Source: Eubacterium maltosivorans
GTDB taxonomy: Bacteria > Bacillota > Clostridia > Eubacteriales > Eubacteriaceae
Direction of reading: 5' to 3'
Assembly: GCF_002441855.2 (NCBI RefSeq)
Contig: NZ_CP029487.1
Span: 2,542,001 to 2,606,000, forward strand
DNA length: 64,000 nucleotides
The position numbers and the translations under genes are program-made. Shown in pieces: positions 56,538 through 64,000 of the stretch (positions within the stretch are counted from its first letter, which is position 1; every line of letters starts with the position of its first letter). The notes under the pieces were generated by a model. The model was not told the origin of the DNA, made no database searches, and saw nothing but the letters and a program-made list of their open reading frames with translations.

Positions 56538-58112
56538 ATGTCCAGTATTTTCTATCTTTGGAAAACCACCTTCAAAAACCGGCTTCTTGACCTGAAGAAC
56601 CATCCCAGCCATCTGGTTGTGACCATTCTTATGGTTCTGTTTTTCGGCTTTGCCCTTGTGACAACAGTTTTTACACCAGGAGAGGATATGCCTCTGTCGC
56701 AAGGCCAGAATCTGCCACTGCTGGGCGCAATCCTCATCGGCCTTTTTCTGTTCCTTCTGGTCACCCAGATTCAAAAGGGACTTTCCTCCGGAGGCAGCTT
56801 TTTTACCATGGCAGATGTCAATCTGCTTTTTCTGGCGCCGGTTTCCCCGAGAAAGATCCTGGCCTATGGCTTGGCTAAACAAGTAGGCATGTCACTGCTA
56901 CTGGGTTTCTTCATTTTGTTTCAGGGAACGACTCTCCGGTCATTCTTTGGTGTCGGCACTCCTGGACTCATTGCCCTGTTCGCGGGCTACTGTTTGTTTC
57001 TGGTGGTCGGCGAAATCCTTGCGCTTGCCATTTATTCTTACACCAGAGGAGAGGACAAGCGCCGCCGCGTGGTAAGGGCAGTGCTTTATTGTTTTGGCTT
57101 CCTGATGGCCGCCCTCTTTTTGACGACACTTTTTAAAACCCAGAATTTTTATGAGGCACTGCTCAGCACGGCAGATTCCAATCTGATGGAATACATCCCT
57201 GTCCTTGGCTGGACAAAAGCCTTCACCATGGGTTTGATTGCGGGAAATTTCCTGAAGGCACTTGTCTTTCTGGTGCTGCTCATCGCTCTGATCGGCCTGA
57301 TCATCCTGTATATCTGCCGGAGCGAATCCGATTATTACGAGGATGTGCTTCAATCCGCTGAAAAAACCTATACCACCAAAGCCGCCGCCAAGGACGGACG
57401 CATCAGCGATACCAAGGACGCCTCCAAAATCAGCCGTAAAAAAACCGGTATCGGCCACGGCCATGGAGCCTCAGTTTTCTTTTTCAAGCATCTGCTGGAA
57501 AACCGCCGCTCGGGTTACCTGTTCTTAAACCAGTTTACCCTTATCTGCACCGTGGTGGCTATTCTTGCCAGTCTGCTGGTAAAGGAGCATATCAGTCTGG
57601 TGCTGATCTTCGGCATGCTGTGCTACCTTCAGGTGTTAACAGGGGCCATGGGACGGTGGGTCAAAGAACTGACTCTGCCCTACATTTACATGATTCCCCA
57701 GAACCCGTTTAAAAAGCTGGTTTTTGCCAGTCTGGAATCTGTGGTGGACAGCTTTGTCAGTGGTTTGATTATTTTTATCCCCTGTGGCTTGATTCTGGGC
57801 GCTCCAGCCGCTGAGATCATTGCGGTCATCGCCGCCCGTGTGGGACTGGCTACCCTTTTATCCGCCGGTAATATTTTAATCGAACGTATTCTCGGCAATA
57901 TGCAGAGCAAGGTTCTGGTCGTAATGCTCTATTATCTGATCCTTGTTATCCTGCTGATCCCAGGCGTTATCGCCGGTGTAGCGGTCGGCCTCATCGCCGG
58001 AAGCCTGGCTGCCGGACTGTTTGCAGACTGCGCTGTCAATGTACTAGTCGCTCTGATCATTCTCGCTCTCTGCCGTAATCTCCTGCACACTATGGAAATG
58101 AATATTCAGTAG
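56538..58112 (+). CDS. Putative ABC exporter membrane protein
   Basis: A 524-residue membrane protein of the putative ABC exporter family, starting one base after the ATPase stop. The start at 56538 has GGGGGAGG upstream. About 10-12 hydrophobic segments are visible (e.g. HLVVTILMVLFFGFALVTTV), with a hydrophilic loop of Lys/Asp-rich residues near 280-320. It likely exports a peptide, lipid or drug with the ATPase. No substrate clue except the divergent hydrolase. Confidence 0.83.
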   Translation: MSSIFYLWKTTFKNRLLDLKNHPSHLVVTILMVLFFGFALVTTVFTPGEDMPLSQGQNLPLLGAILIGLFLFLLVTQIQKGLSSGGSFFTMADVNLLFLAPVSPRKILAYGLAKQVGMSLLLGFFILFQGTTLRSFFGVGTPGLIALFAGYCLFLVVGEILALAIYSYTRGEDKRRRVVRAVLYCFGFLMAALFLTTLFKTQNFYEALLSTADSNLMEYIPVLGWTKAFTMGLIAGNFLKALVFLVLLIALIGLIILYICRSESDYYEDVLQSAEKTYTTKAAAKDGRISDTKDASKISRKKTGIGHGHGASVFFFKHLLENRRSGYLFLNQFTLICTVVAILASLLVKEHISLVLIFGMLCYLQVLTGAMGRWVKELTLPYIYMIPQNPFKKLVFASLESVVDSFVSGLIIFIPCGLILGAPAAEIIAVIAARVGLATLLSAGNILIERILGNMQSKVLVVMLYYLILVILLIPGVIAGVAVGLIAGSLAAGLFADCAVNVLVALIILALCRNLLHTMEMNIQ

Positions 58113-58119
58113 AACAAAA

Positions 58120-58145
58120 AAAGATGTGCTTTTCAGCACATCTTT
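58120..58145 (+). terminator. Terminator after the ABC exporter operon
   Basis: AAAGATGTGCT / AGCACATCTTT stem with TTTC loop and a T run after it, 7 bases beyond the permease stop. Confidence 0.92.
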
Positions 58146-58151
58146 TTTTGC

Positions 58152-58310
58152 ATTAATGAGAACATTGTCACTGGCACCGTGGCGCTCGGTATCCAGTGGT
58201 ACTACTTTTTTGTGTAGTTCTTTGGAGAGCTCATTGATACATTCGGCTTCTTTATTATAGCGCTTTGGCTCTGGTTTTTAAACCCATCGGAAAAACATTC
58301 ACGTTACTAA
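58152..58310 (+). pseudogene. Remnant of a membrane protein gene
   Basis: An open stretch of 53 codons interrupted by one TAG (58215). On both sides it reads as hydrophobic helices: VALGIQWYYFFV before and FFGELIDTFGFFIIALWLWFLN after. No start codon or ribosome site is seen. It may be the remains of a transporter, but could be chance, and the family is not identifiable. Confidence 0.3.
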
Positions 58311-58329
58311 GTTGACACATATGTGACAC

Positions 58330-59817
58330 TCAAAGCTTTTCCCCGCTGATTTTACTGATCTGGTCATAAACCCATTCCTTGTCTTTGCTGTCATAAGGGA
58401 GCTGCTCCCAGTATTTATCAACCATCGTATAAAAGGTATTGACCGCCGCGAACTCCTCAGTCACTATACGGGTAGAAAGATCATTGTCAAAATGGAAGTA
58501 GGCGGCAGCACCCTCCTTTACCCAGATATTCAGATTTTCAATTAACTCTGGTGATGCCGATGGCCTCAAAGCAATCTGGACCTTAGGATCACTTTTCACA
58601 AATTTCAGAAAAGAGACCAGCTCTTTGATAATATGCTTCCCCGCAACCTCCACCTTACGCTTCAGCAACGCGGAAAAAACTGGCACCTCAATCACGGGGC
58701 GCTGTGCAAGACTTTTGATATAATCGAGACTCAAAATAATCCGGGTATATTTCTCCTCAGATAAAAACTGTCCAAGGCCTACCCGGCAATTGTCGTAATA
58801 GTCGATGAGGCTATGCTCTTCCTCACTGCTCAGGCACAGATCCATTAAAATCCCTTCAATAATACTTCTCCCTGAAGAGAGAAAAGACATGGATGTGGCA
58901 ATAACATACTGATCGGTGTCATTGCGGTTAAAGCCTTCCATATTTTCCCGGGTGAAATCGCTGCAGACCACGCGGCTTCCTAAATTTTTAGTCAGCGGCT
59001 GGAAATTCTCCAGATGCCTTTTTAGAAAATTATCAAACTGTCGCTGGCTCATAGGGTCGGTGTAAATGGCGGAATAAGTATCGCCATTTGTCCCGTTTAT
59101 TCCCACCAATGTCTGTTTTCCCTTAATGCTGAAAATATAATCATAGAAGGGACGCTCCACATCATAGGTATAGTAAGCTTCAGCATTTGTGGAAAGCAGT
59201 ATGGGCAGCCAGTATTCAAACATGTTATAAATCTCTTCCTGTGAGCGGTTTAAATAGAACATGGTCATGAGCTTTGTCTTATTTTTTTCCGCCTCCAGAA
59301 AGCGCTTTTGTATTTTTCGTGTATCATTATTGCTTTGTTTAAAGATTCTTGAATCTGCATCATAGCCCCAGAAGATTTCTCCCTTTGGCAGTGACGCCAG
59401 TGTGTCAAACATATCGTCCAGAGCATCCATTTTACCAGTGATGCCCTTATAAATTTTATAGGTTGCGGTATAGAGACTATTCCCTCTTTCCTTATCTGCA
59501 TATTTTGCTTCAAATTCTTTATCGACCAGCCACCGGGATACACAGCTTTCCAAATCCTGTTCTGTGTCTACAGCGATCCCCGGTTCCAGCGAGGAAAAGA
59601 ACCGTTCCAATGTATTCAATCCCTGTTCTCTGTTAACTTTTACGATGGCACGAATAATTTCTTCAAAATAAGGTGATTTAGGCCCCAGCTCAACACGTCC
59701 ATTTCTCCACCGGCTGATAATGGTTCGGTCAACATGGACAGTTCTTGCCAGCTGCGAACCCTGAATATAAAGCATATCCATCAAGTAAGCCAGCGGCGTA
59801 GCGGGTTTCTTTGCCAT
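58330..59817 (-). CDS. Long XRE-like regulator of unknown function
   Basis: A 495-residue protein, not recognised beyond its N-terminus. Residues 8-60 form an XRE/Cro HTH (LAYLMDMLYIQGSQLARTVHVDRTIISRWRNGR in outline; key motif GSQLARTVHVDRTIISRWRN). The remaining 430 residues are soluble, mostly helical, with no membrane segment or known motif. Cys are few. Its HTH start fits a DNA-bound sensor, with the C-terminus perhaps an effector or oligomerisation domain (inference). It is monocistronic, with divergent AT-rich DNA upstream. Confidence 0.7.
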   Translation of the reverse strand: MAKKPATPLAYLMDMLYIQGSQLARTVHVDRTIISRWRNGRVELGPKSPYFEEIIRAIVKVNREQGLNTLERFFSSLEPGIAVDTEQDLESCVSRWLVDKEFEAKYADKERGNSLYTATYKIYKGITGKMDALDDMFDTLASLPKGEIFWGYDADSRIFKQSNNDTRKIQKRFLEAEKNKTKLMTMFYLNRSQEEIYNMFEYWLPILLSTNAEAYYTYDVERPFYDYIFSIKGKQTLVGINGTNGDTYSAIYTDPMSQRQFDNFLKRHLENFQPLTKNLGSRVVCSDFTRENMEGFNRNDTDQYVIATSMSFLSSGRSIIEGILMDLCLSSEEEHSLIDYYDNCRVGLGQFLSEEKYTRIILSLDYIKSLAQRPVIEVPVFSALLKRKVEVAGKHIIKELVSFLKFVKSDPKVQIALRPSASPELIENLNIWVKEGAAAYFHFDNDLSTRIVTEEFAAVNTFYTMVDKYWEQLPYDSKDKEWVYDQISKISGEKL

Positions 59818-60005
59818 TTCCTTTCCTCCTTTTATAATTATTATAATCTACTTATTTATATACACTAAATGGTATTTTTAAAACAAAACGGTGGCATATT
59901 CTCCATTTAAGTCATTTTTACTTTTAATTTTTTCAACAAATGCACCATCTTCTTTATTTTAATCTTTTAAATCTAAAAGTGCAAGCGTATTTTGTGTACT
60001 AAAAA
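59818..60005. other. AT-rich intergenic region
   Basis: About 190 bases of AT-rich DNA holding the promoter of the XRE-like gene. No ORF or RNA motif seen. Confidence 0.5.
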
Positions 60006-60028
60006 AGAGCACCCCGGAGGAGTGCTCT
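60006..60028 (-). terminator. Terminator after the iron alcohol dehydrogenase
   Basis: Stem AGAGCAC / GTGCTCT with a 9-base loop, preceded by six A, 20 bases beyond the dehydrogenase stop on the minus strand. Confidence 0.8.
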
Positions 60029-60047
60029 AAAGGTCTATTCTGACGGC

Positions 60048-61205
60048 TTATGCGCCGTAATAAATCTGATCCAGAAGCTCGCTGAACTGTTCTTTGGTCG
60101 GTGACAGCGGATTGGTCTGAGTGCAGACATCTTTCATAGCTTTTCCAATAATAATGTCCTTGCTGGCCTTAAAATCTGCCTCATCAATGCCCTGTTCTTT
60201 AAGGGATGTTGGAATATTGATTTCCTTACAAAGGGTAATGATGCTGTTGTACAGCATTTCTGCGGCATCTCCGCTGACATTTGGAATACCAATGGCACTC
60301 AGGAGACGGTTATATAAATGCTGAGCTCTGCCGCACTGCCCATTAAAGCGTACAACATATGGCAGACCGATAGCGTTGGCTAAACCGTGGGGCAAATGCC
60401 ACTGTGCGCCAACTGCATGGGCAATACTGTGAGTGATGCCCAGACCTGCGCTGTTAAAGGCTATCCCGGCCATACAGGATGCAATCTGCATACTGGCCTT
60501 AGCTTCCAGATTACCACCATTCACATAGCATTCATACAGGCTCTTAAAAACCAGCTCCGCGGCCTTTGCCGCATAGCAGCGTGAAAACGGGTTATTATTG
60601 GTGGAAACGTAGGCTTCCACCGCATGAGTTAAAACGTCCATTCCTGTGGCCGCCGTCGCTGCTGGCGGAACGCTCTCGATCAATTTTGGTTCAAGAATCG
60701 CGGCGTCCGGCATCATAAGAATGTCGGTAAGCGGAATCTTAGTATTGTTTTTCTTGTCGGTAATAACCGCGTATTCCGTTACTTCAGAACCTGTGCCGGC
60801 GGTTGTCGGCATAGCGATAAAGTATGGTTTTTTAATGTAGTCTTCCTCAAAGAACATTTTTTTGAAATTGTAGCAGTAATAGATAATGGCCTTTGCTGAA
60901 TCGATGGCTGATCCGCCGCCAAGGGCAATTAAAGCATCTGGTTTTTCCATCAGGATATGTGTCAGTCCCTTTTCAACAATTTCTGTAGACGGGTCTGGTT
61001 CAACGTCAGAAAAAACATGGTATTTGATGTTATGTTTATCCAACACGTCTGTCAGCATTTTCAGCAGGCCAAATTTGACCATCCCTTCATCCGTTACAAT
61101 GCAGACCTGCTTAAAGTCGTGGTTTCCAACCTGTTCTATGGCGCCAATGCCATAGTAAATGGCCGGTTTTACCTGAAAAAACCGTATATCATTCAATTTG
61201 CTCAT
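60048..61205 (-). CDS. Iron-containing alcohol dehydrogenase
   Basis: A 385-residue group III (Fe2+) alcohol dehydrogenase that interconverts alcohols and aldehydes with NAD(P)H. Nucleotide motif ALGGGSAIDSAKAI; TAGTGSEVT; metal ligands Asp/His in GMDVLTHAVEAYVS, SIAHAVGAQWHLPHGLANAI and further His at the C-terminal end of this block. It is like PduQ/1-propanol, butanol or 4-hydroxybutyrate dehydrogenases. The latter would suit the dehydratase cluster at 28 kb, but there is no physical linkage. I start at 61205, with GGAGGG 6 bases upstream; a longer frame to 61337 has none. Confidence 0.92.
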   Translation of the reverse strand: MSKLNDIRFFQVKPAIYYGIGAIEQVGNHDFKQVCIVTDEGMVKFGLLKMLTDVLDKHNIKYHVFSDVEPDPSTEIVEKGLTHILMEKPDALIALGGGSAIDSAKAIIYYCYNFKKMFFEEDYIKKPYFIAMPTTAGTGSEVTEYAVITDKKNNTKIPLTDILMMPDAAILEPKLIESVPPAATAATGMDVLTHAVEAYVSTNNNPFSRCYAAKAAELVFKSLYECYVNGGNLEAKASMQIASCMAGIAFNSAGLGITHSIAHAVGAQWHLPHGLANAIGLPYVVRFNGQCGRAQHLYNRLLSAIGIPNVSGDAAEMLYNSIITLCKEINIPTSLKEQGIDEADFKASKDIIIGKAMKDVCTQTNPLSPTKEQFSELLDQIYYGA

Positions 61206-61508
61206 ATTACCCTCCTTAGTATATTCGCTCAATAGTTTACATAATTCGTCAATTTGTATTATATCAAGTTTTTTGATGAGCGGAAAGGCAATCGCAAAAT
61301 TTTGTTGTAAATGAACCAGTATGTATCTGTCCGACAAAAGTTTAACAAAGCTTTTTCTTTAAGTTTTTATCTTGAAAAGCATTTTGGTTTTACTTGACAT
61401 TAATTTTCCGTTCCGATACACTGGGATTACCCCTATTTCTTATTTAGAAAAACAGAAAATAAGGGTATGTATCATGCATAAATACTACTAATTAAGAAGG
61501 AGCATCCC
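61206..61508. promoter_or_regulatory. Divergent promoter region with a sigma70-type promoter
   Basis: About 300 bases between the iron alcohol dehydrogenase and the ABC exporter. On the plus strand TTGACA (61394-61399), a 17-base spacer and TACACT (61417-61422) form a good promoter for the exporter, about 85 bases before its start. No other motif recognised. Confidence 0.55.
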
Positions 61509-63239
61509 ATGATTAAACAGCTAAAGCCCTACCTCGCGAAATACCGCCTTCCGTCGATATTGGCGCCACTCACGGTTATCGTCGAGGTTCTTCTGGAAAT
61601 CCAGATTCCTTTTTTAATGGCTAAAATCGTGGATCAGGGTATCACAACGCGTGACCTGAACTACGTTTTTCAAATTGGCGCCATCATGGTGCTGGTGGCC
61701 CTCTGTTCATTGCTTTTCGGCGTTCTTTCCGGTCGTTTTGCCGCCAAGGGTGCCATGGGTTTTGGCAGTGAGCTCCGCAAAGCCGTTTTCGACAAAATCC
61801 AGGAATTTTCTTTTGCGAACATCGACCGTTTCAGCACTCCGTCACTGGTCACACGTCTGACCACGGATATTACCAATACTCAAATGGCCTACATGATGGT
61901 CATCCGCGTTCTGGTACGCGCACCCGTTATGCTGGTCAGCGCCACCATCATGGCGGCCGCCATCAACGGCGACCTTGTCCGCGTTTTTCTCATTGTCATT
62001 CCCATACTGGCCATTGCCCTGGCCACCATGTCCACCCTGGCCTTTCCGCGTTTTAACGCCATGTTGAAAAAATACGACGGGCTCAACGCGCAGGTTCAGG
62101 AAAACCTCATCGCCATCCGCGTTGTCAAAGCCTTTGTACGGGCACGTTACGAGAAGAAAAAATTTGCCGAAGCCAACGATAGCCTCATGCAGGCATCTCT
62201 TGCCGCTGAAAAAATCATTATCCTCGGCATGCCCATCATGATGCTAACCATGTATGCCACCATTATCGCCATCCTGTGGTTCGGAGGCAACATGATCATC
62301 GGCGGCACACTGCTGACAGGAGAACTCATCAGTTTTATTTCCTATGTGACGCAGATTCTTATGTCTCTGATGATGATCGCCCAGGTTTTTATTATGATTG
62401 TTCTCTCCCGTTCCTCTGTATCACGTATTATCGAGGTGCTGGAAGAACCCATCAGCATTACTGATGAAACGGCCGCTCCATCCCTCACAGCTGACGACGG
62501 CAGCATCGAATACCGGAACGTTTCCTTCAAATATCAGGAGGACGCGGCGGAAAATATCCTGACCGGCATTGATTTCTCCATCGCCTCCGGCGAAACCGTC
62601 GGTATCATCGGAGGAACTGGCTCGGCAAAAACTACGCTGGTTCAGCTTATTCCAAGGCTTTATGATGTAACAGACGGGCAGGTGCTGGTCGGCGGCCATG
62701 ATGTTCGGGACTATACCCTGGACCACCTGCGATCGGTTGTCGCCATGGTCCTTCAGAAAAACGTCCTGTTCTCAGGCACAATCAAAGACAATCTGAAATG
62801 GGGCGATGAAAACGCCACAGACGAAGAAGTTATCGCCGCCGCCAAAGCAGCCTGTGCCCATGATTTTATCATGTCTTTCCCAGAGGGCTATGACACCTAT
62901 CTTGGCCAGGGCGGCGTCAACGTATCCGGCGGCCAGAAGCAGCGTCTCTGCATTGCCAGAGCACTCCTGAAAAAGCCCAAAATCATCATTCTGGATGACA
63001 GCACCAGCGCGGTGGATACCGCTACCGACGCGGCCATTCGCGAAGGCTTCCGTCAGAATCTAAAAGATACTACCGCCATCATTATCGCCCAGCGTATTTC
63101 TTCGGTTAGCGATGCGGACAAGATCATCGTGCTGGACGAGGGCCGTATCGACGCTATCGATACCCATGAAAATCTCCTGGAAAACAATGCGATTTACCGT
63201 GAGGTCTTTCATTCACAGCAGAAAGGAGTTGAGGAATAA
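61509..63239 (+). CDS. ABC exporter half-transporter, degenerate-site subunit
   Basis: A 576-residue half-transporter: six membrane helices (residues 15-300) and an ATPase. Walker A is GGTGSAKTTLV, signature VSGGQKQRLCIARALL. Walker B ends LDDSTSAVD, with Asp where the catalytic Glu is expected, and the switch His is replaced by Gln (IIAQRISSV). Heterodimeric exporters such as TM287/288, BmrCD and LmrCD carry this kind of non-hydrolysing site on one subunit. AGAAGGAG precedes the ATG. It is translationally coupled with the next gene. It probably exports lipids or drugs. Confidence 0.93.
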   Translation: MIKQLKPYLAKYRLPSILAPLTVIVEVLLEIQIPFLMAKIVDQGITTRDLNYVFQIGAIMVLVALCSLLFGVLSGRFAAKGAMGFGSELRKAVFDKIQEFSFANIDRFSTPSLVTRLTTDITNTQMAYMMVIRVLVRAPVMLVSATIMAAAINGDLVRVFLIVIPILAIALATMSTLAFPRFNAMLKKYDGLNAQVQENLIAIRVVKAFVRARYEKKKFAEANDSLMQASLAAEKIIILGMPIMMLTMYATIIAILWFGGNMIIGGTLLTGELISFISYVTQILMSLMMIAQVFIMIVLSRSSVSRIIEVLEEPISITDETAAPSLTADDGSIEYRNVSFKYQEDAAENILTGIDFSIASGETVGIIGGTGSAKTTLVQLIPRLYDVTDGQVLVGGHDVRDYTLDHLRSVVAMVLQKNVLFSGTIKDNLKWGDENATDEEVIAAAKAACAHDFIMSFPEGYDTYLGQGGVNVSGGQKQRLCIARALLKKPKIIILDDSTSAVDTATDAAIREGFRQNLKDTTAIIIAQRISSVSDADKIIVLDEGRIDAIDTHENLLENNAIYREVFHSQQKGVEE

Positions 63240-64000
63240 TGCCAAAGAAAAAAAGCGTTCAAAAGCCCAAAAATATCAAAAAGACACTGCTTCGTATTTT
63301 TGGCTACATGGCAAAACGCAGATTGCTGCTTATACTTGTCATACTCTTTGTCTTTATCAGCTCCGGCGCCACCGTGGCCGGCACATATTTCCTAAAGCCC
63401 ATCATCAACCAGGGCATTGTGCCTCTTATCGGAAAACCCCTCACCCCCGGCGCGCTCATGCCCTTTATCCAGATGCTGCTGCTAATGGGGGGAATCTATC
63501 TGGCCGGGGCGGCCTGTGCTTATGCCTATAACCGGATGATGATCGTCATCTCCAACGGAACCCTCAACGCCGTGCGGCGAGACCTTTTTAACAGCATGGA
63601 AGATCTCCCCATCAAATATTTTGACACCCATACACACGGCGAACTCATGAGCCGCTATACCAACGATGTTGATACTCTGCGCGAAGCCATTGCCATGAGC
63701 CTTCCGCAAATGCTGACCGCCACCGTCACGGTGGTGGGAACCTTTATCATGATGCTGATCTTAAGCCCGCTGCTGACTTTGATCGTCATCGGCATGCTTG
63801 TGATCATGTACTTTGTGATAAAAACTGTGGGAAGCCGAAGTGCCCGGGGCTTTAAAGCGCAGCAGAAGGCGCTCGGTGAAACTAACGGCTATATCGAGGA
63901 AATGATCGAGGGACAAAAAGTTATCAAGGTTTTCTGCCATGAGGACATTGTCAAAAATGATTTTGCCGAGCTCAACGACAAGCTGAGAAGCGCTTCTACT
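63239..64000 (+). CDS. ABC exporter half-transporter, partner subunit (partial)
   Basis: The first 254 codons of the second half-transporter; the frame runs off the window. The TAATG overlap (start 63239) couples it to the previous gene, and an AAAGGAG site is upstream. It shows an N-terminal Lys-rich tail, a membrane domain with GELMSRYTNDVDTLREA and IEGQKVIKVFCHED, the usual coupling regions of exporters. The ATPase domain is beyond the edge, and it should hold the canonical catalytic Glu. Confidence 0.92.
   Translation, partial: MPKKKSVQKPKNIKKTLLRIFGYMAKRRLLLILVILFVFISSGATVAGTYFLKPIINQGIVPLIGKPLTPGALMPFIQMLLLMGGIYLAGAACAYAYNRMMIVISNGTLNAVRRDLFNSMEDLPIKYFDTHTHGELMSRYTNDVDTLREAIAMSLPQMLTATVTVVGTFIMMLILSPLLTLIVIGMLVIMYFVIKTVGSRSARGFKAQQKALGETNGYIEEMIEGQKVIKVFCHEDIVKNDFAELNDKLRSAST

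Overview
This window comes from a low- to mid-GC anaerobic Firmicute of the family Eubacteriaceae, close to the Eubacterium limosum / E. barkeri / Acetobacterium group. The evidence is the 16S rRNA sequence, a CarCDE-like electron-transferring flavoprotein with acyl-CoA dehydrogenase, several uroporphyrinogen-decarboxylase-type methyltransferases, ferredoxin-linked 2-oxoacid metabolism, a coenzyme B12 mutase and T-box control. No phage, insertion sequence or CRISPR array was seen. Most genes lie on the minus strand.

Layout. 1-2.3 kb: EtfB, then an EtfA that continues in frame into an acyl-CoA dehydrogenase and runs off the left edge. 2.4-8 kb: MATE efflux pump, M20 peptidase, ammonium transporter, a DUF1062 protein and a small HTH protein. 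8-13.2 kb: two URO-D-type methyltransferase genes, each followed by a tiny ORF, with an SLC13 transporter and a divergent TetR regulator. 13.3-17.5 kb: metG, larB, and an NSS amino-acid symporter with its 33-residue small subunit. 17.9-32.4 kb: the most distinctive block. It holds a D-2-hydroxyacid dehydrogenase, a DUF362 protein, GntR and IclR regulators, a one-chain B12-dependent mutase, its GlmL-type partner, glutamate dehydrogenase, an aminotransferase, a 4-hydroxybutyryl-CoA dehydratase-like enzyme and a four-subunit 2-oxoacid:ferredoxin oxidoreductase. Two promoters at opposite ends of the block share an IclR-like operator, so the block looks like one regulon for degrading an amino acid or a related acid. 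A candidate structured leader followed by an intrinsic terminator precedes the mutase pair.

32.6-38.6 kb: a small membrane protein, a possibly decayed region, nth, two tRNA-Ser genes with a consensus promoter, ilvE, a G5/SleB-like cell-wall hydrolase and mutY. 38.7-44.3 kb: an rRNA locus on the minus strand in the order 5S-16S-23S-5S, with three near-identical strong promoters. 44.3-58.1 kb: a two-component system, an AmmeMemoRadiSam A/LigB fusion, a zinc-dependent phospholipase C-like protein, a cluster of DnaA boxes, eno, a DUF6440 protein, a T-box-controlled phenylacetate-CoA ligase, a UvrD-like helicase, an alpha/beta hydrolase and an ABC exporter pair. 58.3-64 kb: a long XRE-type protein, an iron alcohol dehydrogenase and a heterodimeric ABC exporter cut by the right edge.

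The metabolic theme is electron-efficient anaerobic catabolism: ferredoxin-reducing oxidoreductases, ETF-linked dehydrogenation, B12 chemistry and transporters for amino acids and carboxylates. Enzyme families are mostly secure. Exact substrates, especially of the mutase regulon and the two methyltransferases, are inference.
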